In this document: positions 43,110 to 52,255 of the stretch, piece by piece
How the letters are laid out: every line of letters starts with the position of its first letter
Numbering within the stretch: the first letter of the stretch is position 1
NCBI RefSeq assembly: GCF_004000885.1
Contig: NZ_BIMC01000001.1
Span: forward strand, 1 to 64,000
Source: Paenibacillus glucanolyticus NBRC 15330
GTDB lineage: Bacteria; Bacillota; Bacilli; Paenibacillales; Paenibacillaceae
Reading direction: 5' to 3'
Length of the DNA: 64,000 bases
The notes under the pieces: model-generated
The model's database searches: none
Seen by the model: only the letters and a program-made list of their open reading frames with translations
What the model was told of the DNA's origin: nothing
Program-made: the position numbers and the translations under genes

Positions 43110-44369
43110 TTGAAGTTAGCATTAATCGGCGCAGGACAAAGAGGCATGATTTACACAAGATACGCTTACCAAAGCGAAGACATCGTTGCGGTGATCGAAC
43201 CAAATGACGACAGAAGAAAGGCTGCTGCGGATGAGTTCCAGATCCCGCTGGACCGACAGTTTGAATCCGTAGATGCATTTTACCGGCTCGGAAAAATTTG
43301 CGATGCCGTCATTATCTCTTCCATGGATAGAGACCATTATGAGCAGACGATGCAGGCGCTCGATCTGGGATATGACATTTTGCTTGAAAAGCCCATTTCC
43401 CCAAGTCCTGAAGAATGCTTGAGAATCCAGCAGAAGGCCAATGAAAAAGGGCGCAAAGTGATTGTATGTCATGTGCTCCGTTACACTCATTTTTTTGCCG
43501 AGATTAAGAGAATCATTGATAGCCAGGAGCTTGGCAAGGTGATCACGATTCAGCATAACGAGAACGTTGGCAATTTCCATATGGCTCATTCCTTCGTAAG
43601 AGGCAATTGGAGAAGAAGTGATCTGGCGAGTCCGATCATTATGCAGAAGTCCTGCCATGACATGGATATTCTTTCCTGGCTGGTGGACAGCGGGGCTAAA
43701 CGAATCTCTTCTTATGGCAACCTGACTTATTTTAAGGAAGAGAATGCGCCGGCCGGCAGTGCCGAGCGATGCCTGGACTGCAAGGTGGCCGCAGACTGCC
43801 GGTTCGATGCCAGAAAGGCCTATCTGCCGATGAGAGGGCAGTGGCCGGCAACGGCCATATCGGTCGATCAGAGTGAAGAGGGGCTGTTAAACGTATTGGC
43901 AACGAGTCCTTACGGACGCTGTGTATATCGGACGGACAACGATGTGTGTGATCATCAGGTGACACTGATCGAGTTCAAGAACGGGGTAACGGCCACATTT
44001 AATTTAAGCGCGTTTACCAACAAGATGTACCGCACGATTAAAATTATGTGCGAGCATGGAGAAATTCGAGGGGACGATAACCTGAACGTCATCGAAGTGA
44101 CCCGCTTTAACTCCAATATGGCAGAACCCGTTGAGCAGACCGTCGTTCGGCCAGCCATGATGAGCGGCGGACATAATGGCGGCGATACCGGTCTGATGAT
44201 CGATTTCCTGGATAATTTGGGGAACGCCGGCTTCAGCAGCCGATCCTCCATCGACATGTCCGTCGAAAGCCACATGATGGCCTATGCAGCAGAAGAGGCA
44301 AGGCTCACCGGCACCGTCATTGATCTGGATCAACTGAAGGAGAAGCTGCAGCACAGCATTACAGCATAA
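43110..44369 (+). CDS. Gfo/Idh/MocA family oxidoreductase
   Basis: A 419-residue NAD(P)-dependent sugar dehydrogenase-like enzyme. The N-terminal Rossmann domain begins KLALIGAGQRGM; the catalytic EKP motif is in YDILLEKPISPSPEE, and the second-domain His lies in SCHDMDILSWL. A Cys-rich insertion (ERCLDCKVAADCRF) is typical of one subgroup. TTG 43110 follows GGAGG by 8 nt and gives a standard N-terminus. It probably oxidises or epimerises the sugar delivered by the ABC transporter. Confidence 0.92.
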   Translation: MKLALIGAGQRGMIYTRYAYQSEDIVAVIEPNDDRRKAAADEFQIPLDRQFESVDAFYRLGKICDAVIISSMDRDHYEQTMQALDLGYDILLEKPISPSPEECLRIQQKANEKGRKVIVCHVLRYTHFFAEIKRIIDSQELGKVITIQHNENVGNFHMAHSFVRGNWRRSDLASPIIMQKSCHDMDILSWLVDSGAKRISSYGNLTYFKEENAPAGSAERCLDCKVAADCRFDARKAYLPMRGQWPATAISVDQSEEGLLNVLATSPYGRCVYRTDNDVCDHQVTLIEFKNGVTATFNLSAFTNKMYRTIKIMCEHGEIRGDDNLNVIEVTRFNSNMAEPVEQTVVRPAMMSGGHNGGDTGLMIDFLDNLGNAGFSSRSSIDMSVESHMMAYAAEEARLTGTVIDLDQLKEKLQHSITA

Positions 44370-44401
44370 TCGTTTAATCACAATGCAAAGGTAGTGATGG
44401 A

Positions 44402-45328
44402 ATGGGTTCGGGTGTTAAGGGCTTTCTATATGAAATCAAGAAGAACAGAATACTGTATCTCATGTGCGTGCCTGCTCTGATCGTGCTGATCATGTTCTCT
44501 TACATCCCTTTTGCGGGAGTATGGATGGCATTTACCGATTTTAATGTCGTGGATGGCATCTTTGGCAGCAAGTTTGTGGGCCTGGACAATTTCAAATACT
44601 TTTTTTCGGCAAACAGCATGGGGTGGAAGGTTACTTACAATACACTGTACATCAACTTTTTCGGTCTTATCCTAGGCATTATCATCCCTGTTACGATTGC
44701 CATCATGATTAATGAGATCCGGCATAAAACCTACAAAAAGATAGCTCAAAGCATGATGTTTTTTCCGTACTTCATATCCTGGGTCGTCGTTGGGGCGATC
44801 CTGTACGGCATTTTCTCCACGGATGTGGGCGTTGCCAATCATGTCTTGGAGTTCTTTGGCGCAGAACCCATTCGGTGGTACTCGGAGCCTAAATATTGGA
44901 AATGGATCATCATTCTGTCAAGCGTCTGGAAGTGGAGCGGGTACAGCTCCATTATCTATATGGCGGCGATGTCCAATTTCGATGGGAGTTTATATGAAGC
45001 AGCCAAAGTTGATGGCGCGAACAAACTGCAGCGCATTCTTTTCTTGACTGTGCCCATGCTGAAACCAACCATTATCGTCTTAAGCTTGCTGAGTGTCGGA
45101 CGAATCTTCTATGGCGACTTTGGGATGATTTATGGTATCGTCGGCAACAATCCGGTCCTGGCTGAGGAAGTAACGGTCATTGATACCTATGTGTATCAGT
45201 CGATGCGTACGCTTGGCTTTTCCTATTCGACGGCCATCGGGTTATTCCAGTCCTTGATGGGACTGATCCTGATTACGGCTGCGAACAAATCCGCTAAGAA
45301 AATAAATGACGGAGAGGGTCTATTTTAA
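44402..45328 (+). CDS. sugar ABC transporter permease (LplB/CUT1 type, first subunit)
   Basis: A 308-residue membrane protein with six predicted helices. It begins with the cytosolic KKNRILYLMCVPALIVLIMFSYIP helix and carries the EAA loop YEAAKVDGANKLQRILFLTVPML that docks on the ATPase. It pairs with the next permease (1-nt overlap). As usual for CUT1 systems in these bacteria, no ATPase gene is present nearby, so a shared MsmX-like ATPase is expected elsewhere. Confidence 0.95.
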   Translation: MGSGVKGFLYEIKKNRILYLMCVPALIVLIMFSYIPFAGVWMAFTDFNVVDGIFGSKFVGLDNFKYFFSANSMGWKVTYNTLYINFFGLILGIIIPVTIAIMINEIRHKTYKKIAQSMMFFPYFISWVVVGAILYGIFSTDVGVANHVLEFFGAEPIRWYSEPKYWKWIIILSSVWKWSGYSSIIYMAAMSNFDGSLYEAAKVDGANKLQRILFLTVPMLKPTIIVLSLLSVGRIFYGDFGMIYGIVGNNPVLAEEVTVIDTYVYQSMRTLGFSYSTAIGLFQSLMGLILITAANKSAKKINDGEGLF

Positions 45329-46224
45329 TGAAGGAAAAGAACAGATTGCTAGGCGATAAATTGGTGATCGGCGTTGCCTATGGTTTCATTGGCGTATTTG
45401 CACTCATTTGTCTGTATCCCCTTGTTCTAACCCTAAGCGTGTCCTTTTCTTCGGAACAGGCCGTGGCGAGAAACGGATATTCGATTCTTCCCTTGAGCCC
45501 AAGCCTGGATACGTATAAATATATCTTCGTTAATAGCGGAACGAAAATACTCAAGTCCTACGGCGTGACTTTATTTGTAACCTTTGTGGGTACAATGGGG
45601 GCTTTGCTGATTACCAGCATGATTGCATTTTCCCTATCGATCAAAAAGCTGAAATATCGCAATGTACTCGCTTTTATCAGTAATTTCACCATCATCTTCT
45701 CGGCCGGCTTGATTCCGTGGTACATGGTCAGTGTCAATTATTACGGACTGAAGAACAGCATTCTGGCCTTGATCCTGCCTTCGATCTTTAGCGTATGGAA
45801 CATGTTCCTCATGCGGACGTATTTTGCAAGCATCTCTTCATCCCTATATGAGGCGGCGGAGATGGATGGCGCTAATTATTTTACGATTTATGTGAAAATA
45901 GCGCTCCCGTTAAGCAAAACGGCACTGTTGACGGTAGGTTTAATGTATGCGCTTCAATATTGGAACGATTGGTGGCATGCTCTGATTTTTATTAATGAAC
46001 GCGATTTGTTCCCGCTGCAGTATTATCTCTACAACATTCTGTCCAACGTCAATGCGATAAGCTCCGGGCGCATTCCATCAGGGGCCTCCGGCAACATCAC
46101 ATTGCCTGCGGAGACCGTGAAGATGGCCATTACGGTCATTACGATCGGGCCGATCATTTTCCTGTACCCGTACATTCAGAAATACTTCGTGCATGGAATT
46201 ATGGCCGGTGCGGTCAAAGAATAG
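45328..46224 (+). CDS. sugar ABC transporter permease (YtcP/CUT1 type, second subunit)
   Basis: A 298-residue membrane protein with six predicted helices and the EAA motif YEAAEMDGANYFTIYVKIALPLSK. It has the typical C-terminus YIQKYFVHGIMAGAVKE of this subfamily. Its start shares a base with the stop of the first permease (TAATG). Together they form the channel for the locus's solute. Confidence 0.95.
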   Translation: MKEKNRLLGDKLVIGVAYGFIGVFALICLYPLVLTLSVSFSSEQAVARNGYSILPLSPSLDTYKYIFVNSGTKILKSYGVTLFVTFVGTMGALLITSMIAFSLSIKKLKYRNVLAFISNFTIIFSAGLIPWYMVSVNYYGLKNSILALILPSIFSVWNMFLMRTYFASISSSLYEAAEMDGANYFTIYVKIALPLSKTALLTVGLMYALQYWNDWWHALIFINERDLFPLQYYLYNILSNVNAISSGRIPSGASGNITLPAETVKMAITVITIGPIIFLYPYIQKYFVHGIMAGAVKE

Positions 46225-46294
46225 ACACCTAAGTGGTTACTGGCCGATACAGGCTTTTAACATAGATTAACCATTTGATTAGGGAGGGTCTTTC

Positions 46295-47755
46295 ATGAGA
46301 ACAAAGAAAATGCTGATCTTTATGGTGTTACTGATTGCGGCTGTTTCCGTTATGGCAGGCTGCAGCGGCAAAAAAGAAGGGGGAGCTGCTGCGCTGGAAA
46401 CGGTTACGATTCTGTACCCGGGAGATCGAAGCGATCGGATGAGCGAATTTCTGGACAATGAATTTGCCGAGAAAATGGCTGCCGATCTTGGCTTGAAGGT
46501 AGAAGTTGTATTTGTGCCGTGGGCGCAGTATTGGGAACAAAAAGATATCATGCTGGCTGCCAACGAACCGATTGATTTATATTGGGATGGTCTCCCGGAC
46601 CTCTCAACAATCGTGAACAAGAAACAAGCCATGGTTTTGGATGATTTGATTCAGGAACATGGCCAGGATATGCTCAAAGTCCTGCCGAAGGAGCAGCTTC
46701 AGGGCGCAACCATCGACGGGAAGATTTACGGTATTCCTTCAGCTTATGCGCCGTCCTCTGCCATGTATCAGTTAGTTGCCGTGCGTCAGGATATCCTCGA
46801 AGCCGTGGGGATGACGGATCTGAAGACTGCCGACGATTTGAAAGAGTTTGCGACAAGGGCGGCCAAGGATTTTCCTGATATGAAGGGGCCTGCTGACATT
46901 ATCTTTAAACCGTTAACCCGGTATTTTGCCGAAGAACAATATAACTGGATTGCTGTAGAAGATCTGGTTGTGTTTGGGGAAGACAGCAAAAAAGCATATA
47001 GCTACTATGAAACGGAAGCTTTCCAGGAAGTAGCGAAATTCAACCGCGGCATGTATGATGCGGGGTTATATACGGAGGATCTGACCATTAAGTACAATGA
47101 AAGAGACTCCCGGATGCAGACCGGCTTGTACTTATGGGTTGAAGGGTCTTTGGGCAAGGAAATGGAGATTGTTGATGCGATTAAGGCAAATGCACCGGAT
47201 GCTGAGGTCAAAACCTATCTGTTAGCGGCGGAGAAGCCGCGTTATATTACGGCCACAGGCGGAGAAGTGCTAGGTATCCCTGTGAATGCTCCAAATCCGG
47301 AAGGGGCCATGAAGTTTGTCAACTGGCTTTATAAATCCCAGGAAAATTACCTGTTTGCTCTCTATGGCGTTGAAGGCAAGGACTACGAGATTGTAGACGG
47401 AAGAATCAACAAGCTGACTCCTAACGAATTTTTCTATGAATGGATGTTCAGAAACCAGAACTATCAATTGTTCGGGCCGAATGTAGCACAAGAGTCCATA
47501 GATACTTATGAGAGCTGGGATGATCAGGCCGTACGATCGGCTTCACTCGGTTTCCGGTTTAATAATGAGAAGGTTAAGTTAATCGAAACGGCATTGAAGG
47601 AAGTGGCAGGCAAGGATTTAGCTGCCATACGTTCCGGCTTTGTAAATTTTGAGACCGAATATCCGAAGGCCATCCAGAAACTGAAGGCGGCAGGCATTGA
47701 TGATTACGTAGCGGAAATCCAGCGTCAGTTGGATGAATATTTGGCTGGGCAATAA
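46295..47755 (+). CDS. lipoprotein sugar-binding protein of the ABC transporter
   Basis: A 486-residue extracellular solute-binding protein. The N-terminal signal has a lipobox (SVMAGC) with the lipid-attachment Cys at about 23, followed by a two-lobed binding fold (VTILYPGDRSDRM, DLYWDGLPDL, YGIPSAYAPSSAMYQLVAVRQDIL). It belongs to the large CUT1 LipO-type binding proteins. It should capture the oligosaccharide released by the secreted DUF4832 protein; the ligand is unknown. Confidence 0.95.
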   Translation: MRTKKMLIFMVLLIAAVSVMAGCSGKKEGGAAALETVTILYPGDRSDRMSEFLDNEFAEKMAADLGLKVEVVFVPWAQYWEQKDIMLAANEPIDLYWDGLPDLSTIVNKKQAMVLDDLIQEHGQDMLKVLPKEQLQGATIDGKIYGIPSAYAPSSAMYQLVAVRQDILEAVGMTDLKTADDLKEFATRAAKDFPDMKGPADIIFKPLTRYFAEEQYNWIAVEDLVVFGEDSKKAYSYYETEAFQEVAKFNRGMYDAGLYTEDLTIKYNERDSRMQTGLYLWVEGSLGKEMEIVDAIKANAPDAEVKTYLLAAEKPRYITATGGEVLGIPVNAPNPEGAMKFVNWLYKSQENYLFALYGVEGKDYEIVDGRINKLTPNEFFYEWMFRNQNYQLFGPNVAQESIDTYESWDDQAVRSASLGFRFNNEKVKLIETALKEVAGKDLAAIRSGFVNFETEYPKAIQKLKAAGIDDYVAEIQRQLDEYLAGQ

Positions 47756-47800
47756 GCGAGAAGCTGCAAGCCGCTGAATTTATATTTAAATAGAAAAAGG

Positions 47801-47851
47801 AACAGGATGAGACGATTGGGGCAGTAAGAGCCGATATCGTCTCATCCTGTT
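47801..47851 (+). terminator. terminator of the DUF4832/ABC operon
   Basis: AACAGGATGAGACGAT (47801-47816) and ATCGTCTCATCCTGTT (47836-47851) form a perfect 16-bp stem just after the binding-protein gene. Confidence 0.85.
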
Positions 47852-47953
47852 CTGTTAGAGTAACTTTACGTATGGGTATATTGTCGTGAATTTAATAGAG
47901 TCAAGATAGGAATTTGTTTAAGCAGGGGATGCGGCAAGCAGAATCCTTTGTCC

Positions 47954-48094
47954 TCAAGGTTTTACCGTACCTGTCTGGCGATCGGAGAATACCGTGTACT
48001 CTGTTCCGTCTGCAGAGACAGCGGTGGGTGAATAGGCTGATAGAGAGACGGTGACAAATAAGGCCGCAAGCAATACAACGAATCTTCTTTTCAT
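47954..48094 (-). CDS. small secreted peptide (46 codons) downstream of a two-component system
   Basis: ATG 48094, with AGAGGT 6-7 nt upstream, opens a 46-residue frame. Residues 1-28 form a textbook signal peptide (MKRRFVV, hydrophobic core, SPTAVSA), leaving a mature peptide of about 18 residues, DGTEYTVFSDRQTGTVKP. It lies 103 nt after the histidine kinase gene on the same strand. No known family is recognised. It could be an exported signal, a pheromone precursor or a small cell-wall factor. Confidence 0.6.
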   Translation of the reverse strand: MKRRFVVLLAALFVTVSLSAYSPTAVSADGTEYTVFSDRQTGTVKP

Positions 48095-48197
48095 GGACAA
48101 ACCTCTTTTCCATTGGGATTAGGTACTGCTACTACCATTTTAATCCATGTCCATTGCGCTTGAAAAGAGCCTTGGAGGTCGTTTGGGATGGATTCAT

Positions 48198-49256
48198 TCA
48201 TAAAGGAAGTATTATGCTGAACGTAAAATGTCCGTCTTGATGATGAAATTGAAGCGCTCCGCTGTGCAGCTCCATAATGCTGCGGGCTATGGAAAGCCCA
48301 AGACCGGAACCAGACTGGATTCTCTGAAAGGTACGGGCATCGTCAGCTTTGTAAAAGCGGTCGAATAGCCGGGACGCCTGCTCTTTCGTAATCGGCATTC
48401 CTTTATTTTCGATGGAGAGCTCCATATGATCATCGCTGTGGAGTAATGTTATGCGAATAACACCGGGCCTCACCGAGAACTTCAGTGCATTCATCAGCAG
48501 ATTATCGATGGCTCTGCGGATCATCTCCGGATCTGCCTCGCGAACAAGGGGGGCTTCATGGATGTTCATCTCCAATCGAAGCTGGTTTTCTTTGGCAATC
48601 GGTTCAAGCTCAACCAAGAGTTGAACCAACAGTTCCCTCAGATCAATCCTCTCCATCTCCGGGCTTACTTCATTCGAAGCCAGCCGGGTGTACGCAAACA
48701 AGTCATCGATGAGCTGCTTGAGCTGCAGCGCTTTGTTGTAGGTATTGCTTACAAAACGGTCATGTTCCTTCAAGTCCTGGTACGCCTTGTCTTTCAATAA
48801 ATCCAGATAGCCGATAATGCTTGTGAGAGGGGTGCGCAGGTCATGAGATACGCCCGTGATCAGTTCCAGCTTGGCTTTCTCCATCTGTCGCTCCCGGCCA
48901 ATCTGCGTTTCGAGCTTTTCAGCCATGGCATTGATATTCAGCGCAATATCCCCCAGTTCATCCTTTCTTTTTACCATAACTCGGTAATCCAGCTGGCCTT
49001 GAGCGATAGTGTCAAGACCAGAGGCCATTTCCGACACGTACCGGATGATATGACGCGTCAGGAAAAAGAAGGTGAAGAAAAAGGGGAGGATGAACGACAC
49101 CAGCACAACCAGCAAATTCACATAATAGACTTCTGTGAACCTAGGCGTTACCAGTGAGACAAGCAAGCCCACAAGTATACTGATGACAAAAGACCAGAGC
49201 ATTCGCATCCGTAAGCTGCCGGCGCCCGTCAGCAAGGAATACCGTTTATTTTTCAA
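48198..49256 (-). CDS. sensor histidine kinase with two membrane helices and HAMP domain
   Basis: A 352-residue kinase. Two membrane helices (about 18-37 and 46-66) are separated by only about 10 residues, so there is almost no extracytoplasmic domain, as in intramembrane-sensing kinases of Firmicutes. HAMP follows, then His138 in SHDLRTPLTSI and N, G1 and G2 boxes (NLLMNALKFS, IENKGMPI, GSGLGLSIAR). It overlaps the response regulator by 11 nt. Its short sensor suggests that it detects membrane stress or relies on a partner protein. Confidence 0.95.
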   Translation of the reverse strand: MKNKRYSLLTGAGSLRMRMLWSFVISILVGLLVSLVTPRFTEVYYVNLLVVLVSFILPFFFTFFFLTRHIIRYVSEMASGLDTIAQGQLDYRVMVKRKDELGDIALNINAMAEKLETQIGRERQMEKAKLELITGVSHDLRTPLTSIIGYLDLLKDKAYQDLKEHDRFVSNTYNKALQLKQLIDDLFAYTRLASNEVSPEMERIDLRELLVQLLVELEPIAKENQLRLEMNIHEAPLVREADPEMIRRAIDNLLMNALKFSVRPGVIRITLLHSDDHMELSIENKGMPITKEQASRLFDRFYKADDARTFQRIQSGSGLGLSIARSIMELHSGALQFHHQDGHFTFSIILPL

Positions 49257-49947
49257 TTTTATACCCTACTCCCCATACGGTTTTGATGTACTGCGGCTTG
49301 CGGGGGACCAGCTCTATCTTTTCTCGGATATTACGGATATGGACCATCACCGTATTGTCAGAGAAAAAGGGGGTCTGTTCTTTCCAAACGCACTCGTGAA
49401 TCTTGCCTACGCTGAAAATCTGACCGCGATTCGCCGCAAGAAGCTCAAGAATGGAAAACTCAATAGGTGTCAGGGAAACCGCAGCACCGCGAACCTTCAC
49501 CAGATGCTGTTTTTTATGAATGGACAGGTCGCCGATATGAATTTCGGAAGGTTCCTCTTCCCGAAGACTCAGGAAATTTTGCCGCCGCAACTGGGCCTTT
49601 ACCCTCGCCATAAGCTCCACCGGATGGAACGGCTTCGTGACATAATCGTCCGCCCCGGTTGACAGTCCCGTAATCTTATCCAGAGATTCTACTTTGGCCG
49701 AGAGCATAATGATGGGAATCGCTGATCGCTCACGTATTTGAAGACAGGCCGCGATCCCATCCAGTTTCGGCAGCATCACGTCGAGAATGATGAGCTGAAC
49801 TTCATGTTGTTGAAGAAGCTGGAGGGCATGAAGCCCATCTTCCGCCTCCAATACGTGATAGCCTTCATTGCGAAGATAGACGTGCAGGACGTCGCGGATT
49901 TCCTTATCATCATCGACGATCAGAACGTTAATGTTTTTCAAGGACAT
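49246..49947 (-). CDS. OmpR/PhoB-family response regulator
   Basis: A 233-residue regulator with receiver domain (DDD at 12-14, phospho-acceptor Asp56 in IILDVMLP, VTKPFHP) and winged-helix output domain ending YIKTVWGVGYKIEK. It is the first gene of the operon with the kinase and probably the small secreted peptide gene. Confidence 0.96.
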   Translation of the reverse strand: MSLKNINVLIVDDDKEIRDVLHVYLRNEGYHVLEAEDGLHALQLLQQHEVQLIILDVMLPKLDGIAACLQIRERSAIPIIMLSAKVESLDKITGLSTGADDYVTKPFHPVELMARVKAQLRRQNFLSLREEEPSEIHIGDLSIHKKQHLVKVRGAAVSLTPIEFSILELLAANRGQIFSVGKIHECVWKEQTPFFSDNTVMVHIRNIREKIELVPRKPQYIKTVWGVGYKIEK

Positions 49948-50074
49948 GCTCTCCTTTGCTAGTAGGCTCCCAGGCCAAGATCAAGCTTGAATGTCGGCGC
50001 AATCTAATGAAAGAGTAACATAGCGGATAAGCAATAATAAAGTATTCAACGATGAGGCTCCTCAGCACTCAAAT

Positions 50075-50647
50075 TTACTTTTTTCGACACACGTAAACGA
50101 AGGCTGGAGGGAAGTTCTTCGGAACGAAATGAATGTTGATGATGTCAAAATGCTCCATGAGCTGCTTCTTCATCTGTTGTGAATATTGAAATGCAATAAA
50201 GAGCCCGTCCTTGTTCAAGGCTGCAACAATTTCGGTTATGATGCGGTCCCGAACGTATTGTGAAAAATTAAAAAAAGGAAGTCCGCTGATGATGCAGTCC
50301 AGTGACTCCAGGCCTTCCTGTTTAAGGAATAGACGAAGGTGACTGCCATCGGTGTAACAGGAATAGTGCGGATATCGCTCTTTCAGCTTACGGCGAAGAT
50401 AAGGGTCTTTCTCAAATAACAGCACTTTTGTATCCACTCCGGCAGCGGATTGTATGTGTCTTGTAATCGCACCTGTACCTGCGCCAAGCTCTGCAATGGT
50501 CCTTATATGCTCCCAAGCTACCGGTTTCACCATGGTCTCTGCAAGTTCTCTGGAGCTTGGTGCTACACTTCCGATCTGCCCCGGCGATATAAGAAATCTG
50601 CTTAAAAAAACAGCCTGCTCGTGCAGCCAATCCATCAGCCTTGTCAT
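50075..50647 (-). CDS. SAM-dependent phospholipid N-methyltransferase-like protein
   Basis: A 190-residue class I methyltransferase. It has the PmtA-like opening FLSRFLISPGQIGSVAPSSRELAETM, the SAM motif IAELGAGTGAITRHI, an acidic strand end (LLFEKD), and IISGLPFFNFS as motif IV. Relatives include phosphatidylethanolamine N-methyltransferase PmtA and rRNA adenine methyltransferase-like proteins. It may modify membrane lipids. It stands alone, upstream of the two-component operon. Confidence 0.85.
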   Translation of the reverse strand: MTRLMDWLHEQAVFLSRFLISPGQIGSVAPSSRELAETMVKPVAWEHIRTIAELGAGTGAITRHIQSAAGVDTKVLLFEKDPYLRRKLKERYPHYSCYTDGSHLRLFLKQEGLESLDCIISGLPFFNFSQYVRDRIITEIVAALNKDGLFIAFQYSQQMKKQLMEHFDIINIHFVPKNFPPAFVYVCRKK

Positions 50648-50780
50648 TGTGTAAATCCCCCCGTAATCATGTTATGGATTCTATTCTAAGGGGGAAATCT
50701 TGGGATAAAACGAGGGGAATTCTGAATTAATTCTGAAGAACTTCTGAAGAAGCATTTCTAGCTTAGTGAAGGGGCACCAC

Positions 50781-50816
50781 AAAAAAAGAGTGCCTCATGA
50801 TCAAGAGGCACTCTTT
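50781..50816 (-). terminator. terminator of the L7/L12-like gene
   Basis: AAAGAGTGCCTC / GAGGCACTCTTT forms a perfect 12-bp stem; on the minus strand it runs into seven T. Confidence 0.92.
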
Positions 50817-50827
50817 GTACGTATAGC

Positions 50828-51172
50828 CTAGCGCTGATCCATGGCGTCCACGTAATTCTTCGCATCTTTCAGGGAGAGATGCATAGCCTCACGTAATTCT
50901 TTGATCGCCTTAATCTTATTTCCTTCAGCCAGCAGTTGTCGCAGGCGTTGCTCCAGCTCTGGTGAAAGCTCTGAGCTCCCCGAGCTTATGAAATGAGCAT
51001 CAACAACAGCCGGCTGCTGTGGGCGGGGAGGAGGATAAACCTCCGATCGGCCCTCCAGGCGTGCAAGATCGGATGTAAGCTCATTGATTCGGGATTGCAT
51101 TCTAAAGTGCTTAAGCAGAAGGAAGATGGATATTAACAATGATACTATTGCTATAATTTCAGTTCTTTCCAT
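50828..51172 (-). CDS. membrane-anchored protein with ribosomal L7/L12 C-terminal-like domain
   Basis: A 114-residue protein. The first 20 residues form a membrane helix (IIAIVSLLISIFLLLKHF), then comes a short coiled coil (INELTSDLARLEGR) and a proline-rich linker. The last 38 residues match half of the L7/L12 C-terminal domain (LLAEGNKIKAIKELREAMHLSLKDAKNYVDAMD), the surface that binds translation factors in the ribosomal protein. Such membrane-tethered copies are annotated in Bacillales but their role is unknown. Confidence 0.8.
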   Translation of the reverse strand: MERTEIIAIVSLLISIFLLLKHFRMQSRINELTSDLARLEGRSEVYPPPRPQQPAVVDAHFISSGSSELSPELEQRLRQLLAEGNKIKAIKELREAMHLSLKDAKNYVDAMDQR

Positions 51173-51613
51173 ATCATACCCCCATCTCTTTTACTTACAT
51201 ATTAAACCTAATGACAGGGAAGTCAAAAGGAAACAACGGCACACGGATGGAACAAGGCATGATGATCAAGAAAACAACGGATAAAATGCTGCCTTCAATC
51301 AACACACGCATAAAATCCAATTGGATTCACCTCATTTCAACATTTTCACACCCAGTATAATCCACACATGTTTACTTAACGACAAATTGTTTCTAAATAT
51401 AAACAAAATTGAGTGTATACAAATATGTTTTAATCGTATAAACTGTACTTGTGTTTACTTCATTGCTTCTGGAGGAGGGCATTACAAAAATAGAGCTTGT
51501 ACTGGACTCCCCATGAGTCCTCCCTCCGTGAAGGAAATCCGGACGGATGCTGCGAAAGAGCTGCCAAGTTTTTGCCTGCATCGATGTTCTTGTTCAGAAA
51601 GGAAGGTAATTAA
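51173..51613 (+). promoter_or_regulatory. leader region of the Fe-S regulator with complementary blocks
   Basis: GGAGGAGGGC near 51472-51481 can pair with CCTCCCTCC near 51519-51527, enclosing a perfect small hairpin GGACTC/GAGTCC around 51506-51522. This could fold into a leader structure ahead of the regulator gene. The rest of the gap is AT-rich with no gene. AAGGAAGG before ATG 51614 is the ribosome binding site. Confidence 0.35.
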
Positions 51614-52255
51614 ATGAATACACTTACAGCTCCTTTGCGGGAATCATCGACGAAACGAGAAATATTGTTGTTGCTCAAAAAATTAGGATCAACCACCATT
51701 CAAGAAATGTCAGAACATCTAGGAGTGACAGGAATGGCTGTTCGTAAACATGTAAATGCATTGAAAAAGGATAACTATATCCAAAGCTCGACGATTCGTC
51801 AGCATATCGGTAGACCAACTTATATATATAGTCTGACTGATTTAGCGGAACAGTTATTTCCTACTCAATATGATGTCCTGTCTTTAGAGCTGATGGAAGA
51901 GATTAACCATATGTTCGGTGAATTATTCGTTGACGAACTATTTAAGCGAAGAAGGAAAAGGCTTGAACAAAAATACCGATTAGCCATGACTGGACAAAAT
52001 TTCGAGGAAAAAATAGTAACACTCGCCAAAATCCAGGATAATGCAGGATACATGACCTCACTAGTGAAGATTCACGATGACAAGTATTCCTTAGAGGAAG
52101 GAAACTGTCCCATTTTTCAAGTGGCTAGCCGATATCGGCAAGCGTGTCAATGCGAGCTGGCTATGTTTGAATCTTTACTGGACAGTCGCGTCGAACGTAA
52201 GGAGTGTATAGCAGATGGGGGAACAAAATGCAGTTTTACATTCGAGAATATCTGA
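51614..52255 (+). CDS. winged-helix regulator with four-cysteine Fe-S motif (SufR-like)
   Basis: A 213-residue regulator. The N-terminal winged helix (TKREILLLLKKLGSTTIQEMSEHLGVTGMAVRKHVNAL) resembles the SufR/DeoR-like group. Conserved cysteines lie in the C-terminal part: NCPIF, YRQACQCE, VERKEC and GGTKCSF, a spacing like the cluster-binding motif of SufR. It probably senses Fe-S cluster or redox status. Targets are unknown; no suf genes are nearby. Confidence 0.85.
   Translation: MNTLTAPLRESSTKREILLLLKKLGSTTIQEMSEHLGVTGMAVRKHVNALKKDNYIQSSTIRQHIGRPTYIYSLTDLAEQLFPTQYDVLSLELMEEINHMFGELFVDELFKRRRKRLEQKYRLAMTGQNFEEKIVTLAKIQDNAGYMTSLVKIHDDKYSLEEGNCPIFQVASRYRQACQCELAMFESLLDSRVERKECIADGGTKCSFTFENI

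Noticed and set aside
47901..48113. 70-codon minus-strand frame
   Set aside because: It is an out-of-frame shadow of the 46-codon secreted peptide gene, which has the signal peptide.
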